Source: Deltaproteobacteria bacterium HGW-Deltaproteobacteria-15
Lineage (GTDB): Bacteria > Desulfobacterota > DSM-4660 > Desulfatiglandales > HGW-15
Length of the DNA: 64,000 bases
Direction: 5' to 3'
Assembly: GCA_002840535.1 (NCBI GenBank)
Contig: PHBH01000022.1
Coordinates: forward strand, 1 to 64,000
A model generated the notes under the pieces. It was not told the origin of the DNA. It ran no database searches and saw only the letters and a program-made list of their open reading frames with translations. The first letter of the stretch is position 1. The number at the start of each line of letters is the position of its first letter. A program made the position numbers and the translations under genes. This document shows positions 9,764 to 17,457 of the stretch, one piece after another.

Positions 9764-10053
9764 CCGTAACACTTTAGCTCTATGAAGCATCCGTTTGAGT
9801 GAGGTTTGGACATGGGGGTCTTTTTTCAAAAGCGAAAGACTCGGTGGACGATGCCTGGCGGGAGCAATACTACAGGGCGGGCGAAGGGCCTCCCGGTGGT
9901 CCCAACAGAAAGCTCTGCGTCGAATCGACTGAGGAGGCTCGCCGCCCGCCTTGCTACCCCTTTCTGCATGCGCTTTCCCAAGCGCGCCTCGCTTTTGAAA
10001 AAAGACCCCCATGCCCAACCCTGCGCCATTTTCAAAGAGCTAAAGTGTTACGG
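9764..10053. repeat. Nested palindromic repeat element, about 290 bp
   Basis: Outer arms at 9764-9781 and 10036-10053 are an exact 18-bp inverted repeat (CCGTAACACTTTAGCTCT and its complement). Inner arms at 9811-9834 and 9990-10013 are an exact 24-bp inverted repeat. The 155-nt centre is GC-rich, with further short palindromes, and has no convincing coding frame on either strand. It fills the gspK-gspJ gap and supplies false N-terminal codons to gspK. A related 45-nt module recurs at 51404-51448. It behaves like a MITE- or REP-type element; no transposase is nearby. Confidence 0.8.
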
Positions 10054-10091
10054 TTTTCCTCGTTCTTGCTTCGATAGAATCCGGTTCGGAA

Positions 10092-10829
10092 TTACCCGTC
10101 AACAGATGTTTGGGTCCGCTTCATCACTGAGGGGTCAGGCAAGCCTGTCTCACCGACAGGCTCAACCATCGGCCTTACCATCGTTACAAAGTGCTCTCTT
10201 TCCCCCTCCAAATTCAGCGTGAAACTCAGAATCACGGCTTTAGGGGCACCCCTGATTAAGTGGTGGTTTGTACCACTGCTGGTTATGAATCCCAAATGAA
10301 AATTTTCCAGGATCCTGCATATGGGGACCTCACTCCCACCCTCTTCGTAAGGAAGGCTTGGAGGGTACTCTGCACGGCGCCAGAGCGAGTAAAGGTCATC
10401 CTTCGGATTCTTCTTAACGCTGTACCCGATTTCGGAGAGAAATGGATTCCGTCCAATCCCGGCGGTAAGGGTATTGGTGGTGATCAAGCTCAATCTGGTC
10501 GCTTCCTGGTCGTCGTTCGAGACAGCAGTAATCCCCTGAAAAAAGACTTCTCCCTCGAGTGACGAAAGGGGGAGGAACCCTCGAACATCCGCACAGATCA
10601 GATCCATAACGGCCCTTCCTGTCTGGTAGAGCTCCGCTTTCCTTGACGAGTAGGCCGAACTGGACATCATCCCGGTGAAGACAACGAGGAGGGTGCCAAG
10701 TATAAGGCCGGTCATGGCGAGGGCGATCAGGATTTCAAGGAGGGTGAAACCATCTCTCCCGCAGATCCTCAGGTCTCGTGCGGTGTTTTGCAGGGGTAAA
10801 GAAGGCTTAAACGGTTTCCACTTGTACAT
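10092..10829 (-). CDS. gspJ: Minor pseudopilin GspJ
   Basis: This type IV pilin-like protein is part of the T2SS tip complex (GspI-J-K). The class III leader ends ICGRDG and is cleaved before FTLLEILIALAMTGLILG, with Glu at +5. The region FHLGFITSSG and the C-terminal beta domain fit GspJ. I chose ATG 10829, which gives a 27-residue leader and 245 residues. The same frame is open to ATG 10931, but the extra 34 codons cross a dispersed repeat of the GATGAACGCGGATGAGCACA type and would make an implausible 61-residue leader. Neither start has a strong ribosome-binding site. Confidence 0.85.
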   Translation of the reverse strand: MYKWKPFKPSLPLQNTARDLRICGRDGFTLLEILIALAMTGLILGTLLVVFTGMMSSSAYSSRKAELYQTGRAVMDLICADVRGFLPLSSLEGEVFFQGITAVSNDDQEATRLSLITTNTLTAGIGRNPFLSEIGYSVKKNPKDDLYSLWRRAEYPPSLPYEEGGSEVPICRILENFHLGFITSSGTNHHLIRGAPKAVILSFTLNLEGEREHFVTMVRPMVEPVGETGLPDPSVMKRTQTSVDG

Positions 10830-10830
10830 G

Positions 10831-10943
10831 GATGAACGCGGATGAGCACAGACCAGGCAGTTGGGGTTTCGTGGATCCCCAGCCTGTGAAATTGGCGGGA
10901 ACATGCTTGCCATCAGTGCGTGAATCTTCATCCGTGAAAACCG
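10831..10943. repeat. Short-phrase repeat between gspI and gspJ
   Basis: GATGAACGCGGATGAGCACA at 10831-10850 and GTGAATCTTCATCCGTGAAA near 10919-10938 carry related phrases in opposite orientation. This is the widespread intergenic repeat family with phrases like ATCCGCGTTCATC. It overlaps the upstream extension of the gspJ frame and helps decide its start. Confidence 0.5.
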
Positions 10944-10975
10944 TTCCTATCCTCGTTCAATAGACTTCTGCCAGA

Positions 10976-11374
10976 CTACTTTTTTGGGGGGCCTTTAACA
11001 TGAGTGAGGGCTCCCTTATCCGTCATATACTCGGACAGCTCGAACTCGCCGGCCCTTCCGGTGTGCCTGTTTCTGACACGAACCGTCACCAATTTCAAGT
11101 AGTCCTTTGGAGAATCCTCGACTCGCGTCTCCCATACATAATCAGGGGCGAGTTCACCAAAGTCCCCGGACGAGGGCCCAACGCCCTTTAACCCGTCTAT
11201 CTCGATTTCTGTCATTTTATATTGTGCAAGTTCGGCAGCCTTTGTGTGAATACGGGTTGAGACCAGAATCCCGATGGAATCTGAATGGAGTCTCAATGCA
11301 GCGGCAAAGGCCGTAGCCAGTATTGCAAGCGAAACCATGACTTCCAGAAGGGTGAACCCCGCGCTTCGCGCCAT
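10976..11374 (-). CDS. gspI: Minor pseudopilin GspI
   Basis: GspI initiates assembly of the pseudopilus tip with GspJ and GspK. The leader MARSAG is cleaved before FTLLEVMVSLAILATAFAAA, with Glu at +5. The globular part has KAAELAQYKMTEIEI and a beta strand DYLKLVTVRVRN, as in GspI. Length is 132 residues from ATG 11374, which is preferred for its short leader. An upstream in-frame ATG at 11437 would overlap gspH by 26 nt and give a 27-residue leader, so it cannot be excluded. Confidence 0.88.
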   Translation of the reverse strand: MARSAGFTLLEVMVSLAILATAFAAALRLHSDSIGILVSTRIHTKAAELAQYKMTEIEIDGLKGVGPSSGDFGELAPDYVWETRVEDSPKDYLKLVTVRVRNRHTGRAGEFELSEYMTDKGALTHVKGPPKK

Positions 11375-11411
11375 GAAATAACGCCGCCACTTTAAGGTAT
11401 TGCGGGATTCA

Positions 11412-12011
11412 CTAATATTCCACATCCACGTACTCATCGAAAATCGAGAACCTGCCGGTATAAGCGTTCACAACAACAGTGATTACATTCCGGTTCTTGT
11501 CGGTGAGGTGGATTATCGTCTCTTCCAGGGCGCCCTTGGAATTGAATGTAGAGCTCAGAAGACCGAACGTCTTCTTGGAGGTATTGATGTTGGCGGCGTC
11601 AAGAAATCGGACATCTGACGGGAGCCTTCTTGGAGAGATCAAGATGCTCTGAGGCCCTGGGTTTTCCTCTTTGCGCTCCTGGCCTGCGTATGCACCCCAG
11701 TATACATTGCGGTCCAGGTCGAGATGAAGGGCTGTAGGTTTGTGGGAGGATATGCTCTTTGAGCGCAGGACGTTTACAGCCGCCTTGAGGGAGCGTACAG
11801 TCTCCTTCAGATCGGTCCGGAAGAGAAAATTCCCGATTTTCGGCATGGAGATGAAAAAAAGGATCCCGACAATAAAGAGAGTTACGGACAATTCAATGAG
11901 GGTAAAACCATGATGAAATTTCCGGGACTGCAGAAATTCCCTAGAACAGGGCTTCGCTCCTTCAGCCTTCAGGTTGATATCGACGCATGACAGATCTGCT
12001 TGTCTTGCCAT
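11412..12011 (-). CDS. gspH: Minor pseudopilin GspH
   Basis: The pilin signature is KFHHG|FTLIELSVTLFIVGILFF with Glu at +5, followed by a GspH-type beta domain (NVLRSKSISSHKPTALHLDL; IIHLTDKNRNVITVVVNAYTGR). Length is 199 residues including a longish 35-residue leader; no internal ATG lies between the start and the leader end. It sits between gspG and gspI, the expected place. FimT/GspH family members are diverse, so the name depends partly on this context. Confidence 0.86.
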   Translation of the reverse strand: MARQADLSCVDINLKAEGAKPCSREFLQSRKFHHGFTLIELSVTLFIVGILFFISMPKIGNFLFRTDLKETVRSLKAAVNVLRSKSISSHKPTALHLDLDRNVYWGAYAGQERKEENPGPQSILISPRRLPSDVRFLDAANINTSKKTFGLLSSTFNSKGALEETIIHLTDKNRNVITVVVNAYTGRFSIFDEYVDVEY

Positions 12012-12127
12012 TCGCTTCCCTTCCCTGGAACAAAAGCCAACCTGGGCGTCAGCGAAGAAGTGTTTTGAAGCATGTTGACTTGGAAACCCAAAGCCGCACT
12101 AAATAAGAGTTTCCGGTCGGGAACTCA

Positions 12128-12652
12128 TCATTCCAATTCCCAGTTATTGATGTCCTCATCGTCTCCTTCGCCGCTCTTCTGCCCGTCCCTGGCGTATGAA
12201 CTTAGGTCAAACTCGCCGTGCTCCCCGGGAAGAAGATAAACGAAGGGGTTTCCCCACGGATCCTTCGGGATTTTTGAACTCTCAAGATACCCCCCCTCGC
12301 GCCATTTCTTGGGCACATTGCCGCTCTCGGGCTTTTTGATCAACGCTTCCAAACCCTGCTCGGTAGTCGGGTATACGCCATTATCCAGCTTGTACAACTT
12401 CAAGGCGGATTCAAGGCTCCTGATCTGGAGCGCCGTCTTGGTTCTGCGTGCCTCTTCAGGCCTGCTCATAATTCGAGGCACGATAAGGCCGGCCAAAATG
12501 CCGAGAATCACGACGACTACCATGATTTCGATCAGTGTGAATCCTTCTCGTCGCTTGATAAAATCACTTGGTGATACAATTTTGCGGGGCTTCACCGCGA
12601 AGATTTTTCCATTCAGGACGTTCTTTCTCTTCTTTATTCCATGCATAGTCAT
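12128..12652 (-). CDS. gspG: Major pseudopilin GspG
   Basis: GspG is the main subunit of the T2SS pseudopilus. The leader ends RREG37 and is cleaved before FTLIEIMVVVVILGILAG, with Glu at +5. The core motif ALKLYKLDNGVYPTTEQGL is near-invariant in GspG. WGNPFVYLLPGEHGEFDL and the C-terminal SYARDGQKSGEGDDEDI loop supply the conserved calcium site. Length is 174 residues with a long leader. It lies between gspF and gspH, with a 91-nt gap from gspF and 116 nt before gspH. Confidence 0.96.
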   Translation of the reverse strand: MTMHGIKKRKNVLNGKIFAVKPRKIVSPSDFIKRREGFTLIEIMVVVVILGILAGLIVPRIMSRPEEARRTKTALQIRSLESALKLYKLDNGVYPTTEQGLEALIKKPESGNVPKKWREGGYLESSKIPKDPWGNPFVYLLPGEHGEFDLSSYARDGQKSGEGDDEDINNWELE

Positions 12653-12743
12653 CCCTGCCAGGACTCTAGAAACACCAAGGAAGATTTGGGGTTGTTGGAA
12701 CTACACACCCGGCGTTTATATAAAAATGATCTCACGAGGGAAA

Positions 12744-13970
12744 TCATTTTATCAACTGATTCATCTCGAAAATCGGAAGCAATATCGAAATGACGATAAA
12801 CAGGACAACCCCGCCCATCAGCAAAATCATGATCGGCTCAAGCAGTGACATGAGCCGCTTCAGTGAAGTCTCAAGTTCGGATTCCATTATCCGGGAGACC
12901 CGGTTCAGCATTTCCTCAAGTTGACCGCTCTTCTCTCCTATGGCAATCATGTTAACTACCACAGGAGGAAATATTCCGTTCCGCGCAAGAGGCGTGGCAA
13001 TCTCTTTCCCTTCCTTGATGTCGTCCCGTGCCTTCTCTATCTCCCTGGAAACGAGGGTATTGTCAATGATGTTCTTAACGATGTCAAAAGACGTGACCAC
13101 GGGCACGCCATTAGACAGGAGTGTGCCGAGAGTGCGGGTGAAACGGGCCATTATGATCTTCTTGTACTGGGCTCCAAGGAGAGGGATCTTCATCTTCCAG
13201 CCGTCGATCCGCTTTCTCCCTCCGGATGTTTGCCTGTATTTTCGATAGAAAAAGAAGAAAACGACAACAGCGCCCAGAATGTAGAGCCAGGTCTCTTTAA
13301 GCGCTCCACTCAGGCCCAGCAATATCAGGGTCGGCAGAGGAAGGGCCTGATTCATTTCCTCAAAAATGGATGTCACTGTCGGGACTACGAAGGCAACCAG
13401 GAAAAAGACAACTGCGACCGCAACAATCAGCATGAGAAGCGGATAGGCGAGAGTGGCAGTAATCTTGGATCTCATCTCGTTCTGGCTTTCGAGGAAATCC
13501 GCCAGCCTTCGAAGCACGATTTCGAGGCTGCCCGATTCCTCTCCGGCCCTGATCATGTTCACATAAAGAGGGGAGAAGTGCTTGGGGAAAAGCTTGAACG
13601 AATCCGCCAGAGTTGAACCTTTGTTTACCTCCTCCTTAATAACCGAAAGCATCTTCTTCATCGGTTTCTTTTCGGTCTGCTGGATGGCGATACCAAAGGA
13701 GGCGACCACAGGCAGACCTGCCTCGACCAGTGCTGCGAACTGCGTCGTAAAGACGGAAACATCCGTTCGGCTTACCCTCTCAAAAATTGAGTTGAGCGAG
13801 AAGTCTCTTCGTTTAATCTCGATGGTCTTCTGTGTCGTTTCGCTGATACCTACCGGATAAAGGTCCATCTTCTTCAAAATCTGACCGGCAGAAACCCTGC
13901 TATCAGCCTCTATGATGCCGTTCGCGTCCTTGCCCCTGCTATCAATAGCTCTGTATTCGTAAACTGCCAA
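12744..13970 (-). CDS. gspF: Type II secretion system inner-membrane platform protein GspF
   Basis: This polytopic platform protein interacts with GspE and the pseudopilins. It has two GspF domains (about residues 65-190 and 270-395), each ending in hydrophobic segments (LLMLIVAVAVVFFLVAFVVP; PIMILLMGGVVLFIVISILL). ARFTRTLGTLLSNGVPV and GEKSGQLEEMLNRVS are family signatures. Length 408 is standard. It is the first gsp gene of the operon, 85 nt after the wzy-like gene. Confidence 0.95.
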   Translation of the reverse strand: MAVYEYRAIDSRGKDANGIIEADSRVSAGQILKKMDLYPVGISETTQKTIEIKRRDFSLNSIFERVSRTDVSVFTTQFAALVEAGLPVVASFGIAIQQTEKKPMKKMLSVIKEEVNKGSTLADSFKLFPKHFSPLYVNMIRAGEESGSLEIVLRRLADFLESQNEMRSKITATLAYPLLMLIVAVAVVFFLVAFVVPTVTSIFEEMNQALPLPTLILLGLSGALKETWLYILGAVVVFFFFYRKYRQTSGGRKRIDGWKMKIPLLGAQYKKIIMARFTRTLGTLLSNGVPVVTSFDIVKNIIDNTLVSREIEKARDDIKEGKEIATPLARNGIFPPVVVNMIAIGEKSGQLEEMLNRVSRIMESELETSLKRLMSLLEPIMILLMGGVVLFIVISILLPIFEMNQLIK

Positions 13971-14055
13971 TCAAATCACCCGCTTCTTCCTAATTGCATA
14001 CAAACAGGATCCGCCGCCTGCAAATCTACGGGAACCGGAGTGTTACATATTTTCA

Positions 14056-15861
14056 CTAGCGAAACTTGATTAATATCTGATCATGATCCTTAATCACCCT
14101 CCTGACCTCCTGCAGCTTCTGCCTTGCTTCCGGGAATTCAGGATAATAATAGAGGGCCTTCTCGAATGCATTTCTTGCCTCATAGAGATTTCCCATCCGG
14201 AACTGAAGAACCCCCTTAACAAGATATAGAGAGTAGAGCGTGATGTCGCCATTGAAATCAACAATGGCTCGTTCAATGAAATCCCTGGCCTTTCCGAGCT
14301 CTTGAAAAGGCCCCATATAAAGCTGAGCTGCCGCCATGCAGTAGGCCGTGTTCCGTTGATCCCAATCAATAGCCTTAAGAAGATGCTCTTCAGCCTTCCT
14401 GTAATTTCTTTGAGCCAATGCGTTCCTGTGTTCGAAATGTTCCAATTCACCCATCAAAGGCCTTATACCTGTGTACCAGAAGAAACCGACGAGAACCAGG
14501 ACCGCGACAGGGGTGAGGACAAGCCTCAAGCCGGGCATCATGGAGAACCGAGCGATCGAAAGCAGACCATAATTCCGAAGGTACATACACTCCATGATTC
14601 CCAGCATCAGGGCGGTCATGAAAAGGGTGCTGCTGACTCTGAAGGGGAAGAAGAAAACGGCTGTAACCAGGATCGCAATTATGGATGAGAAGGCAGTGGC
14701 CGATATTATCCTGTCTCCGCTGTCTATGGCATCATTACGGACTACTCGCCATCCGTGGCCCATAACCGCCGCCATGAACAGTGCCAGGACGACGGCTGCC
14801 AGCAACCCCCCGTCGTTTAAAATCTCAAGAAACTCGTTGTGAACCCTTCTTGGTTTCGGTTCAGGGTAGTTCTTGAAGAACTCAGGATCAGACTTGTTGA
14901 TTTCTGCCTGGGCACTGTAGACCAGGTTTCTGTACGACCAGAGTCCCTGTCCAAATAGTGGACTCTTTTTAAATAGCCACCAAGAGCTTGCCGAATATTT
15001 CTGTGTACGCAGGTTGAGTGTTTTTGTGCTTGTCCAACTTCTCCATGACTGCTCTGGAGCGAAATACCAGACCCCGACGCCCACTACAAGGACGGCCAGG
15101 GCGCCGGCCACGGCAGGCTTTACCCTGAGTCTGTAACCGTGGATCCTTGCCATTAGATAGAGAAACAGGGGGAAGGACAGCCCGAATCCCAGCCAGGAGG
15201 CCCGGGCGCGGCTGAAGAGAAAGGCCGCAAAGACGAAAGCGAACAGTCCTATGGAAATCCATCTGAAGTACCCTCTTCCGATAAACGCGAGACCCCCCAC
15301 AATAAGAAGCACGGATAACAGGTAGGCTCCAAGATAGTTGGAGTTCCCGATGGTTCCAACCACATTGAAGCCAGGCTGGGCTCGTGGAAAAAGAACAAAA
15401 ACATTGAGGAATTGTAACCAGGTCTCCAAAGAGACCAGAAATCCTGCAGCAGCGGCGGTGACAAAAAGCCATAAAGCCTTCTTGCCGTCCATATAGATCG
15501 AGACAAAGTAGAACAAAAGCAGGCATGCAGTGTTCAAAGCGGCGGCTACAACGGTGTAGTAGTAGTTTTCAGTGTAGAAGAAAGAGGAGAAATTGAGGAC
15601 GATTAACAGGAGAAAGATGGGGGTTGTACCTGCCCCTGGGACCAGGACCAAACTCCCATTTATGCACTTTAAGATATAAATCCCGAGCAGGATCGAAATT
15701 CCGGCTAGGATTAGAGCACTTTTCGGAGCAACGAAAGCATTCTCAAGGGACCATGGAAGCACGATGACCGGAGTCGTAAGAGTCAGCAGGAAGAGAATGG
15801 CTATGGAGGCGTTCCATCGCCGAGTCGTTGCGTCGGGACCGGACGAATGATCATTTATCAT
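14056..15861 (-). CDS. O-antigen ligase/polymerase family (Wzy_C) membrane protein with C-terminal TPRs
   Basis: The protein has 601 residues. Roughly the first 440 hold many hydrophobic helices with a large loop carrying RRVHNEFLEILNDGG, the Wzy_C signature shared by O-antigen ligases (WaaL), polymerases (Wzy) and O-linked protein oligosaccharyltransferases (PglL/PilO). Residues about 460-600 form tetratricopeptide repeats (NYRKAEEHLLKAIDWDQRN; GNLYEARNAFEKALYYYPEF). It transfers or polymerises lipid-linked glycans in related systems; the substrate here is unknown. It heads the T2SS operon, so glycosylation of secreted or pseudopilin proteins is a possible but untested role. The start follows AGGTGACCG. 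Confidence 0.8.
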   Translation of the reverse strand: MINDHSSGPDATTRRWNASIAILFLLTLTTPVIVLPWSLENAFVAPKSALILAGISILLGIYILKCINGSLVLVPGAGTTPIFLLLIVLNFSSFFYTENYYYTVVAAALNTACLLLFYFVSIYMDGKKALWLFVTAAAAGFLVSLETWLQFLNVFVLFPRAQPGFNVVGTIGNSNYLGAYLLSVLLIVGGLAFIGRGYFRWISIGLFAFVFAAFLFSRARASWLGFGLSFPLFLYLMARIHGYRLRVKPAVAGALAVLVVGVGVWYFAPEQSWRSWTSTKTLNLRTQKYSASSWWLFKKSPLFGQGLWSYRNLVYSAQAEINKSDPEFFKNYPEPKPRRVHNEFLEILNDGGLLAAVVLALFMAAVMGHGWRVVRNDAIDSGDRIISATAFSSIIAILVTAVFFFPFRVSSTLFMTALMLGIMECMYLRNYGLLSIARFSMMPGLRLVLTPVAVLVLVGFFWYTGIRPLMGELEHFEHRNALAQRNYRKAEEHLLKAIDWDQRNTAYCMAAAQLYMGPFQELGKARDFIERAIVDFNGDITLYSLYLVKGVLQFRMGNLYEARNAFEKALYYYPEFPEARQKLQEVRRVIKDHDQILIKFR

Positions 15862-16220
15862 CGGTCACCTGAGATAACCCAGAGGGAAGTACAGCAAAAG
15901 TCCATCTCCTGAAATATCCCTGCGAACCGGAAGTTTTTTCGTACTGGCAAAGCGCTCCTTTGGGCAAGAGTCTGTGGGCTTCCGTTTTCCACCCGGACGT
16001 GTCGGCTGTTGGACAACAATGATAAAGTCCAGGAAAATTGCTGTCAAATCCAAAAAGGAAAGAGATGAGCCTCGTATGAGATCTGCTCTCGGTATGAAGA
16101 TGAAATACCGCCCTTATGGGCATGAGGCGGCCTGATTGCTTCATGTAAACCAACTGGAGCAGCCTCAATTATCGCTTTCGAAACGTTTTCCTTTGTGCTA
16201 TAAAACAAAATTCGGATTCG
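15862..16220. other. Divergent intergenic region before the T2SS operon and tRNA-Arg
   Basis: I find no convincing gene in these 359 bases. The minus-strand frame at 15851-16168 lacks a ribosome-binding site and resembles no family. The region should hold the promoter of the wzy-gsp operon (minus). For the tRNA (plus), a -10-like TATAAA at 16199-16204 lies 17 nt before its 5' end; its -35 is poor. Confidence 0.4.
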
Positions 16221-16297
16221 GCCCCCGTAGCTCAGGTGGATAGAGCACCAGATTCCTAATCTGGGTGCCGCGTGTTCGAGTCACGCCGGGGGCACCA
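16221..16297 (+). tRNA. tRNA-Arg, anticodon CCU
   Basis: The acceptor stem GCCCCCG pairs with CGGGGGC at 16287-16293, followed by A and an encoded CCA at 16295-16297. The D arm is GCTCAGGTGGATAGAGC. The anticodon stem CCAGA/TCTGG encloses the loop TTCCTAA, giving anticodon CCT (CCU), which reads AGG arginine codons. The T arm contains GTTCGAGTC. Length is 77 nt with CCA. Confidence 0.96.
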
Positions 16298-16320
16298 TTG
16301 AGAGTGACATCATCGATATG

Positions 16321-16353
16321 AGTGATGGGAGTAACCCCGTCACTTATTTGTTT
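16321..16353 (+). terminator. Likely terminator of tRNA-Arg
   Basis: AGTGATGGG (16321-16329) pairs with CCCGTCACT (16336-16344) with one G-U wobble around a 6-nt loop. It is followed by TATTTGTTT, a T-rich tract. It lies 24 nt after the tRNA. Confidence 0.6.
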
Positions 16354-16430
16354 GTGGACCGTATTCTGGATCTGCACCCCTTTCCGACCCGGGGATCTCG
16401 TATGCGATGTCATCTACCGCAAAAATGATA

Positions 16431-16460
16431 TTGACATGTTCATCCATCCCAGATTAAAAT
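16431..16460 (+). promoter_or_regulatory. Sigma-70-type promoter for rplU-rpmA-obgE-proBA
   Basis: A perfect -35 TTGACA at 16431-16436 is followed after 18 nt by TAAAAT at 16455-16460 (5 of 6 to TATAAT). Transcription would begin near 16467, leaving a short leader of about 25 nt before rplU, too short for a large ribosomal-protein autoregulatory structure. Confidence 0.7.
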
Positions 16461-16491
16461 AAAAATTTCTCGATTCTTGGAGGGATTGCAA

Positions 16492-16803
16492 ATGCATGCG
16501 GTATTTCAATCTGGGGGCAAGCAGTATAGGGTAGCACCGGGTGACAGCGTTATGGTTGAAAAAGTCCCTGGAAATGCAGGGGATTCTGTCATCTTTGATA
16601 GAATTATTCTCACCTCGGACGGCGAGCAGGTCAGCATTGGGAAGCCTTACTTGGACAATGCCAAAGTGGAAGGCCGCATCACCCGCCAGGGAAAGGCCAG
16701 GAAGGTAATTGCCTTCAAGTTCAAGAGGCGGAAAGGCTTCCGGAAAAAGATCGGACATCGGCAGCAGTTTACGCAGGTCAAGATAGAGAACATCCAGGTT
16801 TGA
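16492..16803 (+). CDS. rplU: 50S ribosomal protein L21
   Basis: L21 binds 23S rRNA near the base of the large subunit. The N-terminus MHAVFQSGGKQYRVAPGD and the segment KFKRRKGFRKKIGHRQQFTQ are family signatures; 103 residues is the normal length. ATG 16492 is preceded by GGAGGG at a good distance; an earlier in-frame TTG at 16477 would place five extra residues before the conserved start. It is followed by rpmA and obgE, the common bacterial order. Confidence 0.97.
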   Translation: MHAVFQSGGKQYRVAPGDSVMVEKVPGNAGDSVIFDRIILTSDGEQVSIGKPYLDNAKVEGRITRQGKARKVIAFKFKRRKGFRKKIGHRQQFTQVKIENIQV

Positions 16804-16904
16804 GGTTGGAGGAGCGTTTCGCACCTCTTTTGTTTCCCGCTGTTATGCGGTACGACATCCCTCTTCTCGGGAAGCTTAATTGGGGAATAAGACATAGGGT
16901 TTGA

Positions 16905-16953
16905 GTCCCGGAAGCGGGACAGGATCTAAAATTTTTGGCTGACAAAAATTTTA
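16905..16953 (+). promoter_or_regulatory. Two hairpins in the rplU-rpmA spacer
   Basis: GTCCCG/CGGGAC at 16905-16920 forms a 6-bp hairpin. TAAAATTTTT (16927-16936) and AAAAATTTTA (16944-16953) form a perfect 10-bp AT-rich stem with loop GGCTGAC, ending just before the rpmA ribosome-binding site (GAGGAACGAGC). It could tune rpmA expression relative to rplU by attenuation, RNA processing or translation control; this is inference. Confidence 0.45.
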
Positions 16954-16970
16954 GAAAGCGAGGAACGAGC

Positions 16971-17240
16971 ATGGCACACAAGAAAGCGGGAGGAAGCTCC
17001 CGAAACGGCAGGGACAGCGCGGGGCAGAGATTTGGAATCAAGCGATATGGGGGCCAGATTGTCCGCGCCGGCAATATCCTGGTTCGGCAGAAGGGCACCA
17101 AGATCCATCCCGGGAACAACGTGGGTGTAGGGAAAGATTACACCCTCTATGCCAAAATCGATGGGCAGGTCACCTTTGAGCGTCAGGGCAAGCTGAGAAA
17201 AAAGGTGAGCGTTTATGAAATTGCCACGCAAAGCGTGTAG
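16971..17240 (+). CDS. rpmA: 50S ribosomal protein L27
   Basis: L27 lies near the peptidyl transferase centre. [20 protein letters not shown] is the canonical N-terminus and needs no proteolytic trimming, unlike Firmicutes L27. [20 protein letters not shown] and [20 protein letters not shown] follow. Length is 89 residues. ATG 16971 follows GAGGAACGAGC. An in-frame upstream start at 16935 falls inside the AT-rich hairpin and would disrupt the conserved N-terminus. Confidence 0.97.
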   Translation: MAHKKAGGSSRNGRDSAGQRFGIKRYGGQIVRAGNILVRQKGTKIHPGNNVGVGKDYTLYAKIDGQVTFERQGKLRKKVSVYEIATQSV

Positions 17241-17457
17241 CAATCGCATGTAACGGGGCTTCGTCCTTCGATCTTTTCGGCAACAATGAGGGAATGAAGT
17301 CCCGCCGAATATTTGAACGATATCCGGCCTGAATTTCCGCCACCCTTTTTGCCCCCACACATCGAGCGAAATCTTTCGACCTCTGTCCCGACATTCCATT
17401 ATTCCACTATTCCACCACCCTGCAAACTTGAAAAGGCTCCGGTGGGGGTGACTGCCC

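Noticed and set aside
9707-10222. Overlapping frames on both strands across the gspK-gspJ gap
   Set aside because: They lie within a palindromic repeat, so both strands give similar peptides; no start signals or family resemblance.
15851-16168. 105-codon minus-strand frame upstream of the wzy-like gene
   Set aside because: No ribosome-binding site, low-complexity composition and overlap with the start of the next gene; more likely the promoter region.
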